Source of the DNA: Brachypodius melanocephalos
Lineage: Eukaryota > Chordata > Aves > Passeriformes > Pycnonotidae
DNA length: 64,000 nucleotides
NCBI GenBank assembly: GCA_013398615.1
Contig: VZSR01000245.1
Span: 2,279,178 to 2,343,177 of the forward strand
Reading direction: 5' to 3'
The notes under the pieces were generated by a model that was not told the origin of the DNA, did not search any database, and was given only the letters and a program-made list of their open reading frames with translations. The position numbers and the translations under genes were made by a program. Below are positions 39,100-49,135 of the stretch, in pieces. Every line of letters starts with the position of its first letter. Position 1 is the first letter of the stretch.

Positions 39100-39620
39100 A
39101 TACTATTGGGAGATTTTCTGTTAATTTCAACAGATTTTGGATTTCAAAGGAGTCAGACCATTTATAAATTTCCTTGCAAACACTGCACATAAAATCATGA
39201 AGCTGTTTCTGTAAGCGGCTCATTAATTTAAAAGGGTGGCTGATCCCTGAAGGGAGGACCCACTTCAACAGGAAGGTTCTGATGTCACGCCGGGTTTCAT
39301 TAGTGTACCGGCTAGAAAAAAATGCTGAAATAAAATGTAAATAACTAACTAATTATGCATGCAGTACAAAATGGAGCGCCTCCAAAGTAATTAGAAATGT
39401 CCATACATGGCAGTCGGAACTGCAAGCTGAGCACAGAGGGTTCGTGCTCTCCAGCTATGACAACAGAGCGATCACGGAGAGTTTCTAGGCTGCGATGGGG
39501 CAAAAAGAGATGGCATTTCCTGAGCGTGCAGCCTGTGACTACACTGAAATTAACAAAATTACGGGGGATTGAACCATTACCAAACCAAGACATTCTGGGT
39601 TCCTTGTCTGTCACAGACTC
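39100..39620. other. Possible conserved non-coding element or cryptic exon
   Basis: In an AT-rich setting this half-kilobase keeps many CpGs (for example TCACGCCGGG near 39,285, TACCGGCTAG near 39,306, GCGATCACGGAG near 39,467, TTACGGGGGA near 39,559) and long open frames on both strands (89 codons minus at 38,999-39,268 and again at 39,345-39,614; 76 plus at 39,397-39,627). CpG retention outside an island can mark selective constraint. No splice pair or known protein is visible, so I favour a conserved regulatory element over a gene. Confidence 0.25.
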
Positions 39621-39873
39621 GTGTTAAGGAAGGCTGAAATCTTACACTAGCAGAGAGATAGAACTGGATTGTTTTTAACAGAGCTGAACCTCAGTAAAGA
39701 CAAATATAGCTCTGTATATTGTCACTGAAAATTGTGGGAGCTACAAGAGAGGCTGAACATAGTGATGAGTCAGGAACTAAGATGTTTCCCCTTCCCTTCA
39801 CCAATTAAAATTTTCTTTTATTTTCATGTCATTATTCTACCTGTAAAACCAAAGGATTCAATGTAAATGCTTC

Positions 39874-39891
39874 TTTTTTTTTTTTTTTTTT
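39874..39891 (+). repeat. Poly-T run (18 bases)
   Basis: An uninterrupted T run with no recognisable retroposed body on the minus strand. Confidence 0.85.
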
Positions 39892-42483
39892 AGAACTCCT
39901 TGTTAGATCGTTCTAATCCTTGGCACAAAGGGATGTCATTTTGAAATTATTTTCCTTCTAATGAAAGTACCGTCTTTGCTAGGAGATGTAGGAAACTTTC
40001 TTTGTAGAGAATACAATTATGCAGAATGGCACAAATTTTGCTGTCATTTGTAATCCTAAAACTCCTGTGGAGCTATTGAAGCTACATGGGCATTTCAGAG
40101 AAGAATCTATTTTAACTCTTAGACACTCTCTGCTTTTTTACAGCAAGAGCTGTCACTTCCCACTCAATTCTTCTGCCAAGACATCACTTCTCCTCTGCTG
40201 CAATCTGAACTGAGCCCTGTTCTGTCACAGTGATGTGATGCTCACTACCTGGGCCAGAGGTTTCATTCTGGAAGTCAGGTCACACCTGTAAAAGCAGCCA
40301 GAAGAAACACTGTGCAAGGCTACTCACTCTGTGGGGTTTTGCCTTCTAAAGCCTCCCTCCATTTGGATTTAGAAAGTCGTAAACTAAGGAAGAGTCTCTC
40401 ATGTCTCTTGCTCTTGGCTGGGTGTTGTGGATGCTTCTGCTAGCCCCTTCGTTTTGGTTTTTTGTCATACTATAGTAAAACAAGAAACACCCATCAGTTT
40501 TAAGGTTCTTTGTGGCCCACACTACTATCACCCAAGCCACTACATCTCCTCCTATAGATCAGCTTTCTGTGCTTCATGCAGAAGTCTGTCTTGTCATTGC
40601 CTTTATCACATTTATTCATAACATCATCTACTCCTCCTCCAAAAACGCTTCTATCTAGGAAAGCCAGATTCCTCCTCCTATCTTCAGAGATATTTAAAGT
40701 ATTACATGTTACAAGAGGCTTTCCAGCTCAACTAGAAACAATTTTACATATGTTTGTGTAATTCCATATATACCACAAGTCTCTCACGTTTAACCCTACC
40801 GCATTAGAAAGCCTTGACCCCCATCCCCCCAAGGATGCCCTGTGTTTTACCTCATTTGCACCTTCAGGTGAAAGCAGAGCTTGGCCACCTCCCAAACCAA
40901 AGTCCTGCTTTGAAATGGCATCAGGTCTAGTTACTAGGAACTCCTACAAAAAGAGAGCCTTCGTCATCACACTTGGCACAGTAACCTACATTTTGGAACA
41001 GATAAAGTGCAAACTGGTCTTACTGCCTAGTTTAAATGTCTTACTCAAGTCAGGTTTCTCATCTGTGCTCCTGGAGTAAGTGCTGCTGTTCCCTTGCTCT
41101 CACCTCAGGTCAGCAAAGGCTGCTTTATTAATAACTGAATTTAAAAGCCAAATAAATTTAAGGCAAGTAAACATTCCTCCCCAAACAAAGAAAGAGCTGA
41201 TCATCTGATATCTGACCAGTGTCTTCTGGTAATACCCCAGGATGATCATGGGCTCAACTGTGATTTCTACGCAGTAAGTTTTTAAAGCGTCATGTTTGTT
41301 TACCTTGGGTGTTTGGGGTTTCTAACCCAGGGCTGATGTTCCCAAGTTTCATGGGAAGGAGCTTGCCCATTGGGAAGGGCAGTGTGGGAGCAAGGCAGGG
41401 ATGGAGCTGCACACCAGGCTGCCCATGCAGCAGGCACAGAGCCCACGGTGCAGGGCCAAGGAGGGCTCCCCTCACACCAAGCCCAGCCTCACCCGTACAG
41501 GATGTCACACCCATCACAGCATGCAGGAGCTCCCACAGGAAACTTATTTTCCCAGGCAGAGCACACACATGCATGCAACCCAGCAGGTGGCTCACAGTAA
41601 ATTACTGTTTTATCAAGGGCTCAGTAACTTATGGAGGCACTCCTTCAGAAGTTGCTTGAAGTGTTATGGAATAAACTCTTTTTGGGGCACTGTAATGACA
41701 CCTGTGCCACAAAAGGCAGGTGTTGGCCAGAGAGAGAAGGGCAGGGAGGTGGAGGTGCTGGTGGGGCAAAGGCCACCTGGCAGCCCTGCCTTTAGAACTG
41801 CTACACAGCCATGGAAACACGGGGAAGCAGTTAAAGGAGGGAAGTCCTGCATAGAAAAATGTGTCATGGAAATAAAATTTGATATTAAATACATTGTGAA
41901 TATTGTGAATTGATTGATCAATTATAGCAGACTTCAACAAAATCACTATTGTAAGTCCCTAAAACCCACAGGAGTTTTTTTTTAATAGCCTACAACTTTT
42001 AAAACCACCTGCAAGTTTAAAAACATACCTAGGCTAAAGTTTAGAATTGAGAATGAGGCATGAACAAGGCGATTTTATTGTGGTATGATTATTAAATAAA
42101 AATAAATTATCTTTTCAAAGTTTCAGAAGTGAAAAATAAACAGTTGGAAGAATGCAGATGCATGCCACATAACCTTTCAGAATGACCAACAAAAAGGCTT
42201 AGAAACCCCTTGGGCATAAAATTTAGTTACCAAAATAGACTGAAATAAATAAATAAACCAAAACCTGTGCATTCACAGCCAATTACTTCTCTGCCTTAAT
42301 AAACTCTTCAGAAATAAACACACATTTCCTAAACCAGAAATACTCTATTCTGTTGAAGTCAGAGGGTGAATGCTGGATTCTGAAAAGACAATGGATCCAA
42401 AGGACAAGACATTCCAATTTCTTTGGGAAACATTTGCCATGGGAGCAGAGCCTTTACAACTCTCTATGTGCAGTCTTTGGTAT

Positions 42484-42524
42484 CTTCTTTTTTTTTTCTT
42501 TTTTTTTTTCTTTTTTCTTTTTTT
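42484..42524 (+). repeat. T-rich tract (T runs split by C)
   Basis: About 41 bases of T with a few C interruptions. On the minus strand it would be an A-rich tail, but no retroposon body is recognisable. Confidence 0.85.
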
Positions 42525-45291
42525 AGAAGATAAAGCAAGGGGGAAGGGGAGAGAGCTGCTTCTGGTTTACAGGCTACGAGATGAGATTTGCAACATGCCA
42601 TATTTTGTGTGGTCTAGCAAGCTACTACTGGTTCAGGGAGCAGAGCATTTGCAACTGTTTTCCTGGATAATAACACCACGTGCAAGTGTTTTCTAACCAA
42701 ATCATATAGAAGGTTTGTAATCTAAATGTATAAATATTCAAATAACTTTGTGTTAAAGCAGGTAAAAAAATGCCAGAGGGAAAACAAACAAGAAGAGATC
42801 ACATTCGAGGAATTTGAGGAAGAAAACCAAACAAACACACAAAATACAAGGAGAGTGAGGGAAGGTGCTACTGCTATTTTTCTCATGCAGCGAGGTGGTT
42901 TGAGAGGAGGTTTACATCCCCGCAAGATAATGTTAAATTATAACCATATTTTATCCATTCAAATCATTAACAAGTCGATTTAAACTATCTCCTACCGAGG
43001 ACTTGATCTGGGGGTAGAATACACAAGAAAGATGAAGCAGCTTCACTGCTTGCTGCATTCTGAAAGTATTACTTAAATTATATTCAAGCCATCAGGTAAT
43101 TATGAACTTTCTTTTCCTTTATATTTATATGGAATATTTATTGAATTGCACAGTGTGCTTTTACAATAAAGTGCTTTTTACGTTGGTTTCTTTGTTCATC
43201 CAAAATAAAACTGACAGTTATCCTTTTATAACCTATTCTGAGAACATTTTCTCTTCTTTGAAACTGATTGATGCACTACTTTAAATGTTCCTGCAAATAT
43301 CGTTTCAATTCAAGTTTCTGCATAATGTAATAAGAAGATAAAAGAATTCTATACTTCAACAAGAGACATTACAAAGCAACTAGAGACATTATCAAGGGCA
43401 TTAACAAGCTCCTAATAGCAATAAAACCTTTTAACTGTCTGATGTAGAACATGCTCCCACCAAACCACCACATATTATGGTAATTGGCTCCAATTTCTGA
43501 ATCTTTCATTGTAAAGTTACGAATAGTTAGGTAGAACTGAAAAATGAACCTGGAATTCACAGTTCAGCTGCTTATCTTCTTTTTGTTATTGTTATGATGG
43601 TGTTTTCTGTACAATACACAGAATCAGCAGGAGCTCCAGCTGCAGCAGCAGTATTCTACATTCTGCTGTGAGGTTCCTGAGTCTCATCTTATTCTCTTTT
43701 CTCAATATTTAAAAGTATATGGCTTTAGTCCTTCAATGGCTTATCCTGTAAAGAAGACTATTACAATGTGTGAATTAGTCATATTTTGGCAACCTCATTT
43801 GCTCGTTCACTGCAACACAAACTTCAGAAAATGAAATAGAACTTAACTTCAATGTTCTAATTTACCTTAGGAAATAATCTGGGGTAAGTTGCTTACTTTT
43901 CTTTTTTGGATTCTTCTCTCAAAAACATAAACATTCAGGCTTCATCCAGGGTCCCATGAAAATAAATATAAGATTCAGTACACAATAAAAATGAAACCAG
44001 AACCTGCAGCAGAAAAGTGGAGAAGTGACACGAGGCTCTGTGGTGATTAACCTGCAGTGTAGAGCCGTATGTCCTGCTGACATGTCTATGGCACCACACC
44101 ATTCCTCACGGGCTAGCAACCTGCTTCCTGGAGAAGGGCACTCCAGCTGGTGTCTAGAATCATGGTCCAAAAAAGAAGTTGTCATTTCACGTCTCTGGAA
44201 CTATCCTGGCTTAAAGGACAAGACACCAAGAAACAATATAATGCAAAAGAAACTCCAAGGGAAAAAAAAATATCAACCGAGCAACCAAAAAAACCTTATG
44301 TTTCCAGCCCAAAGCTTGGTGTTCAGACACCACAAAACCTGCCAGGCTCCATTAAAATGATAGGCTTTGGGGGAGATTTGCAAGATTTAGAGAAGAAACA
44401 CACTGGAAACACCAAATAGGATAACTGGACTACACATACCTCTCTTTCAGAAGAGGGAGGAACTACCTCATCTCTGAAGTTCTGGCTGGTGGCCGGAAAG
44501 ACAATCACTGGGACTTCACTGAGATCATAAAAGCACAGCATGCAATTTCTACCTAGTCTGAAAAAGCAGTTCTGCTATTTCCTGCAACATTTAATGGCAC
44601 AATCCTTTCATTACAGTGTAAATTAAAGCAATCTTTTATTATTGCCATTATCAAAGGCTGCTTTAATTAGACTCACTTAAAGGTTTGTTAAGGTTTTTGA
44701 CAACAGAGCACACAATTATTACAGTCACAAATACGCTGAAACCTACTCAAAAGTAAAACAAAACCAGAACAAACTCCTCCCAAAATTCTGTGACTGTGGT
44801 CCTTCTACTGCAGCTGTTGTAAAAGTTTGGGAGATTAAAACAAAACAAAATTAAACCAAAAGAAAAAAAAACACTTGAGGAGCAACAGACCAAGAACAGC
44901 AATTATGTAGGTGAAACATTTTATCAAAGCATTTTAATTACCACGACTTCAGTTTCAGAAAACACATAATGGAGTTTTTGCTTGACACCAGATTTTCTCC
45001 ATAAATTCCAATGAAATCTGTAAAGCCTTGCCTTTGCTTATTTCAATCTATTGTATCTCTGGTGTTAATTCATTAACTATTACAAGTGGAATATTAGCCT
45101 TGGAAAAACAAAAACTGCCTTACTCAATGCCATAATACCTTACATATTTCTGCATTGAAGGAAAGCCTAGTGTGGTGATCTCCATCACAGATCAACCTTT
45201 TGAACGGTACTATTGCTAAAAAAACATTTTTGGGGCATTTTAGATTAATTCCAATGTTAAAACAACGCCTTTTCAAATCATTATTTTACAG

Positions 45292-45409
45292 AAACCAAGC
45301 GGAAAGAAGCCAGAGCATGGGAAGAGGAATAAGCAGGCACCACGACACCGAGTTTGGCATAGAGCCGAGATGAAACCCGCGCTGATACCGCCTGACGGAA
45401 GGGAGACGG
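45292..45409 (+). CDS. Candidate exon at the edge of the CpG island
   Basis: A 118-base plus-strand segment lies between ATTATTTTACAG (AG at 45,290-45,291) and a strong donor GACGG/GTGAGT (donor at 45,410). The first frame is fully open: it begins KPSGKKPEHGKRNKQAPRHR and ends near PALIPPDGRET plus one base. The product would be very basic, with an internal Met at about codon 27. It could be a coding exon, or an alternative first or 5' untranslated exon of a transcript linked to the island. An internal exon directly before an island is unusual for a gene starting in the island, so an alternative upstream promoter or a non-coding RNA would be needed. I recognise no family. Confidence 0.2.
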
Positions 45410-45635
45410 GTGAGTTCCCATCCCCTGCGCACACGTTCCTGTGGTTATCGCCGCGCCTGAGGGCCCGCGGCTCCTCACAGCCACCGGCGGGCCGGCACAC
45501 ACAGCTCCAGTCACCGCGCTCACGCCTTGCGGGAAATTTTTGGTTTTATTTTTAAAAAAATATTTTGAAAATTTAAAAGAAAAGGAAAAATATCCCGTGC
45601 GGCTCGGGGAATTAATTAATTACAGGCGGCATGCA

Positions 45636-45660
45636 GGGGCTGGCGGGGGGGCGGCAGGGG
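45636..45660 (+). promoter_or_regulatory. Potential G-quadruplex in the island
   Basis: Within 25 bases there are runs of 4, 2, 7, 2 and 4 G on the plus strand separated by one or two bases, which allows intramolecular quadruplex folding. It lies in the GC-richest part of the CpG island. Confidence 0.55.
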
Positions 45661-45692
45661 AAGCCCCGCAGGCCGCGGGGAGTGGGCCAGGG

Positions 45693-45754
45693 GGAGCGGA
45701 GCGGAGCGGAGCGCTGGGTGCGGAGCGGGGGCCGCGGGACCCGGCCCGGCCCGG
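45693..45754 (+). repeat. Pentamer repeats (GGAGC)4 and (CCCGG)3
   Basis: Four perfect GGAGC units at 45,693-45,712 and three CCCGG units at 45,740-45,754 in the CpG island. They cause the Arg/Ala/Gly/Pro-rich open frames on both strands there. Confidence 0.85.
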
Positions 45755-45881
45755 CCGCGGTGCTCGAGCAGCCCCTGGCGGAGCCGCCGAGGCGCTGCCG
45801 CCGCTCCGCCCGCCGAAGGGGCAGCCCCGGCCGCCACACCGCCCGCACCGGCCCGCCGGGCCTGCGCCCCCAGACACGTAC

Positions 45882-46271
45882 CGCTCCCTCCGCCGGGTGC
45901 TTCCACACCGCCTGCCTCCTCTTGGCACTCAGAGAGCGAAAAACCAGTGGGGAATGTTCAAAAATGTCTGTTCGTCTCGTTAAAACGCCGTTATCTTCAG
46001 ACAGGTGATTTACCAGACAAGCTGGCGGTTCGACTACAATTTCATCTCTAGAGCTTCCTCCGATCGCGGCCCTTGCTGGGTTTAAAAGGGCACGTATGGT
46101 ATTAGGCGTCGCCACACGGATCTTGATTTTAGGCAACGAGCCCTCGTTTAAGGAAGAGCCCGGGAGGAGCCCCGGAGGAGCGGGGTCACCCCCGGCGGCC
46201 TCTCCCCCCGGCTCCAGGGGAGGCGCGGCTGCCAGGCCCCGCCGGCTCCGCTCTGTCCCGCACCAGGACAT
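45882..46271 (-). CDS. Hypothetical first coding exon from the CpG island
   Basis: From an ATG at 46,271 a minus frame stays open for 130 codons to a good donor GCG/GTACGT (45,881-45,876), ending in phase 0. The N-terminal third is low-complexity Ala/Pro/Gly, as expected from the island. The centre (about 46,150-45,930) is much less GC-rich yet still open and looks more like protein, for example PKIKIRVATPNTIRALLNP and VLTRRTDIFEHSPLVFRSL. The start context is weak, and a later Met or none at all is possible. I recognise no family. Open frames in GC-rich islands are common, and the plus strand has competing frames, so this is only a candidate. Confidence 0.22.
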
Positions 46272-46290
46272 GCGGAAAGCTCGGACTGCT

Positions 46291-47689
46291 CAAACTTGGT
46301 TTAACAAAGACTGCTGAGCTCTGCAAGGCTGACTGTTCCTTCACTACACAGGAAAATAAAAAGGGTGAGATCAGACAGTTTCTGGTTACAAAAATCAGTT
46401 TGATTATGAGTTTAAAAGATCAATGAAATCAAATAAACCACTGAAAGGGGGATAAAAAGCTCCACTGTAAGTTTCTACTAAATGTCACCTTATTTGAACA
46501 AGAAAGGGAGGAATGAATGTGAGGAAAGCAAACAGTGTGAATACTCTCAGCCCTAACGATTAATAATTGCTACTTACCTGACATCCGAAGGCCCCTCGAG
46601 AGCCGTGGGGACAGAGGCTCTGATGGGGCTGTGCAGAGACTCAAGGGGTTCATGTTAAACCCCAGGCACGGGGGCATCAGGCTCCTACATGTGGAGTCTC
46701 TACACAATCTCTTCTACATCCTTGTAATCCACTAAAACACAGCGGTCTGGACACTGAGCAGAAAGTACAGGAGCTCAGTGCTGGGTGCCTGCAGGAGCTC
46801 AGGCCGCTTCACCATGACACCTTGGACCAACATATCTCGCAATGGCCTCTTCATGAGGACAAACCAAACCACTACACACCATTTCTTCTCCTAATCCTGC
46901 CTCTTTTTTACAGGCAGAGCTGTGCAAGCACAGACCCATCCAAGGGTTTGGACAGCACCAGCAGCTTGCGTGCTGCCACTGAGCTGTGGGAACTGACTGC
47001 AGGAACTGGAAGTGAGAGATGAAGCACATCTGCCTAAATCACAAGCTCTAGCACAATGCATGACTCATTCTCGCACCTAGAAAAGGAATTGCTTTCTCTC
47101 AGGTGGCACCAGCAGCTGAATTTTACAACCATTTTTCCAGCTTTGTTTGCTTCCTCCCATATGAAAAAGTGGGGCCCTGCATTTTTCAGACTATTCTTAA
47201 GAGTTGCCTATTTCACTGTGCCTGCATAGTACTTAAAACACACCCCATCATAGACTACCAATTTTTCAAAAATAAGTGGGCAAAGTCAATCTCTTAAAAA
47301 CTAAATCACAAAACAAAATCTCAAAAAGGAAAAAAGGGGGAAAAATGGAAAGAAAAAAAAAAAACCTTTAAGAGCCCCATCTGAAGTTACAAATATCTCC
47401 AGGGTCATTCAAGCACATAAAAGCAGGTAAATTAGCCCACAACATTATTTTCAAGCAATTATCCAACTAGAACAAATGGTTAAATTTCATCTCAAGAGGC
47501 TGCAAACAGATTCTGGACTAGGGAATCCACAGAAACCGAAGTGTTTAAGAGCCACAACATTAGGGTGTCTACCACTGAATTTTTGAGCAATATATTTTGA
47601 TCGACTCTTCTTTCTTCCCACTTCACACCCCACCCCTCCACCACCACTTCCTCCCCCTTTTTATATTCAATTGTCTGATTTGTCAGACA
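46291..47689. other. Non-coding stretch
   Basis: Sequence returns to AT-rich composition with no supportable gene. A C/T-rich tract at about 47,608-47,660 directly precedes the CR1 fragment. Confidence 0.6.
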
Positions 47690-47870
47690 ATTCAGAGTGG
47701 AAGGGAGCGTGGGAGTCCATCCTATCCATCCTGTGCTCAGGACAGGGTCAGCCAGGAGACCAGACCAGGTGACTCTGGGCTTTGTCAGGTTCTTGAAAAC
47801 CTCCAAGGGTGGAGGCTGCACAGCCTCCCTGGGCTCCTGCTGCCCTGCTGGACCTCCCACCAAAGATGGG
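47690..47870 (-). mobile_element. CR1 LINE fragment, minus orientation
   Basis: Plus-strand phrases CAGACCAGGTGACTCTGGGC, TTCTTGAAAACCTCCAAGGG and GCACAGCCTCCCTGGGC match the antisense of an older avian CR1 3' region as I know it. The 3' end lies at the low-coordinate side, near a GTGGAAGGGAG motif. It is diverged, and related sequence may continue to about 48,060. The 203-codon minus frame (47,492-48,103) runs through this repeat and has no intact reverse transcriptase motif, so it is not annotated as a gene. Confidence 0.7.
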
Positions 47871-49094
47871 GAAAGGGCCCCTCCAGTGGGGAAAGTGCCT
47901 CCAGCAGGCTGCTGGTAGGTGACCAAATCCATCCATCCATGCCCTCCTCTGGCTGAGCTTTCCCCACAGCTTTCCACACATCCAGGTCTTAGCATCCTAA
48001 TCTGGATGCTTGACAGCTTCCTCCTATTTAAAAGGGTTTTCTCTTGTACTGATGTAACACAAAAAGAAATGGCGCTGTACAGACTTCCTCCATAGGCATC
48101 CAATCACTGGAAAAGACCATTACTCCTAACAAAGAGTGGAGAAGTAAGAAAACCACAGGAATGTCCTACACTTGACTTTAGAGACAAGCTTGTTTATGCA
48201 GCATTGCCTTATGCCATAAGTGCCTGAGCAATTCAAGGAGTCATTACACAGTGTAACAGATGTTTCAATACTTTACAGATCTAACTAGCAAGTAAAAGCC
48301 ACTCCACGCTGCTGTCACCTGCTTCAGTGCAAGCAGGGAAAGATGTGAACCCTCAACCCCATTTTTTTTACATCATTAACTTCTTGAGTCCCCACTGCCT
48401 GTGCCTTTCTGTCTGCCTGTGCCAAGGCCCCCATCTCCCCACTGTCCCTAGACTCACTTTCCTCTCCCCCTTGTACTTTCACTCCTGAAGGACACAAGCA
48501 GCTAAGCCAGACAGGCCAAACACAATTTCCATGGTCAGAGAGACCCAGGTGAGCCTCTCCTGACTCTCAGCTGTCTCCTGCTGGGGCTTTGCTGCAGGTT
48601 GCTTCCAACATTTCATGACAAACATTTTCCATTACATTTTCCATTTCCCACTCTCAACCTTACTATCATATCATTTCAGGTTAAAACAGCAGGAATTTTG
48701 TACAGCTTATCTAGTACAATATGATCTTTCTGTCAGCTGCTGAAAAGAGATTGTAGATGTTAAAGCCAAAAGCCAAAATCCAGCTGTGATTCATCTCCAA
48801 CATCACCCTAGAAACTTAACCTCATCCTAAATACCAGAGTTTTTTCTAACTGAAACCAAAGGCTTATACACATGAACCATCATCTGTAACCTTAGCATTC
48901 ACCCAACACACTTTCAGCCACCATAAACAGATTTTCCTCAGCTGTGTATGTTTTTTACTGATTAACATAGTACAGCAGCTAAAATAGAAAATGCTCTGTA
49001 GTTTCAGCTACTGAACCTGTGTTTAACAGCTGCTCACTGCCCTGGGGATGGCCAACACTGCTTTTGCTCCAGGCAGATAAAGGAAGAGTGTGAG

Positions 49095-49135
49095 AAGAGT
49101 CACATTGGCTTAGACCACCAGTGCATCCAGGCAAG
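49095..49135 (+). repeat. Possible ancient LINE remnant
   Basis: The phrase CACATTGGCTTAGACCACCA followed by GTGCATCCAGGCA resembles an old amniote repeat whose consensus reads roughly 'ctggctcagaccagtggtccatccag'. Identification is from memory and the match is short. Confidence 0.25.

Larger units (their letters stand above)
39621..45280. other. Non-coding stretch
   Basis: AT-rich sequence with T runs at 39,874-39,891 and 42,484-42,524. A GC-richer patch at 41,300-41,830 has overlapping open frames on both strands (170 codons plus, 105 minus) and no domains. A strong minus-strand donor (GTGAGTAG at about 40,323-40,330) lacks a plausible open exon upstream. No gene supported. Confidence 0.6.
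45360..46290. promoter_or_regulatory. CpG island, probable promoter
   Basis: GC and CpG content rise abruptly at about 45,360, are extreme at 45,610-45,900, and fall back near 46,290. A short AT-only island (about 45,538-45,600) interrupts it. GC-box-like runs, (GGAGC)4 and (CCCGG)3 are present. Unmethylated islands of this type mark most vertebrate promoters, so this is the best transcription start candidate in the window. Direction is unclear because plausible donors exist for both strands: plus GTGAGT at 45,410 and minus GTACGT at 45,881-45,876. No clean TATA box is placed near either. Confidence 0.8.

Noticed and set aside
41290..41946. 170-codon plus frame and several minus frames
   Set aside because: GC-richer patch with all frames poor in stops. 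Overlapping candidates contradict each other.
45441..46008. 180- and 125-codon plus-strand frames in the CpG island
   Set aside because: Arg/Ala/Gly/Pro-rich low-complexity translations that overlap in several frames. GC-rich islands have few stop codons.
47492..48103. 203-codon open frame on the minus strand
   Set aside because: It runs through a CR1 fragment and flanking sequence and shows no reverse transcriptase or other domain motif.
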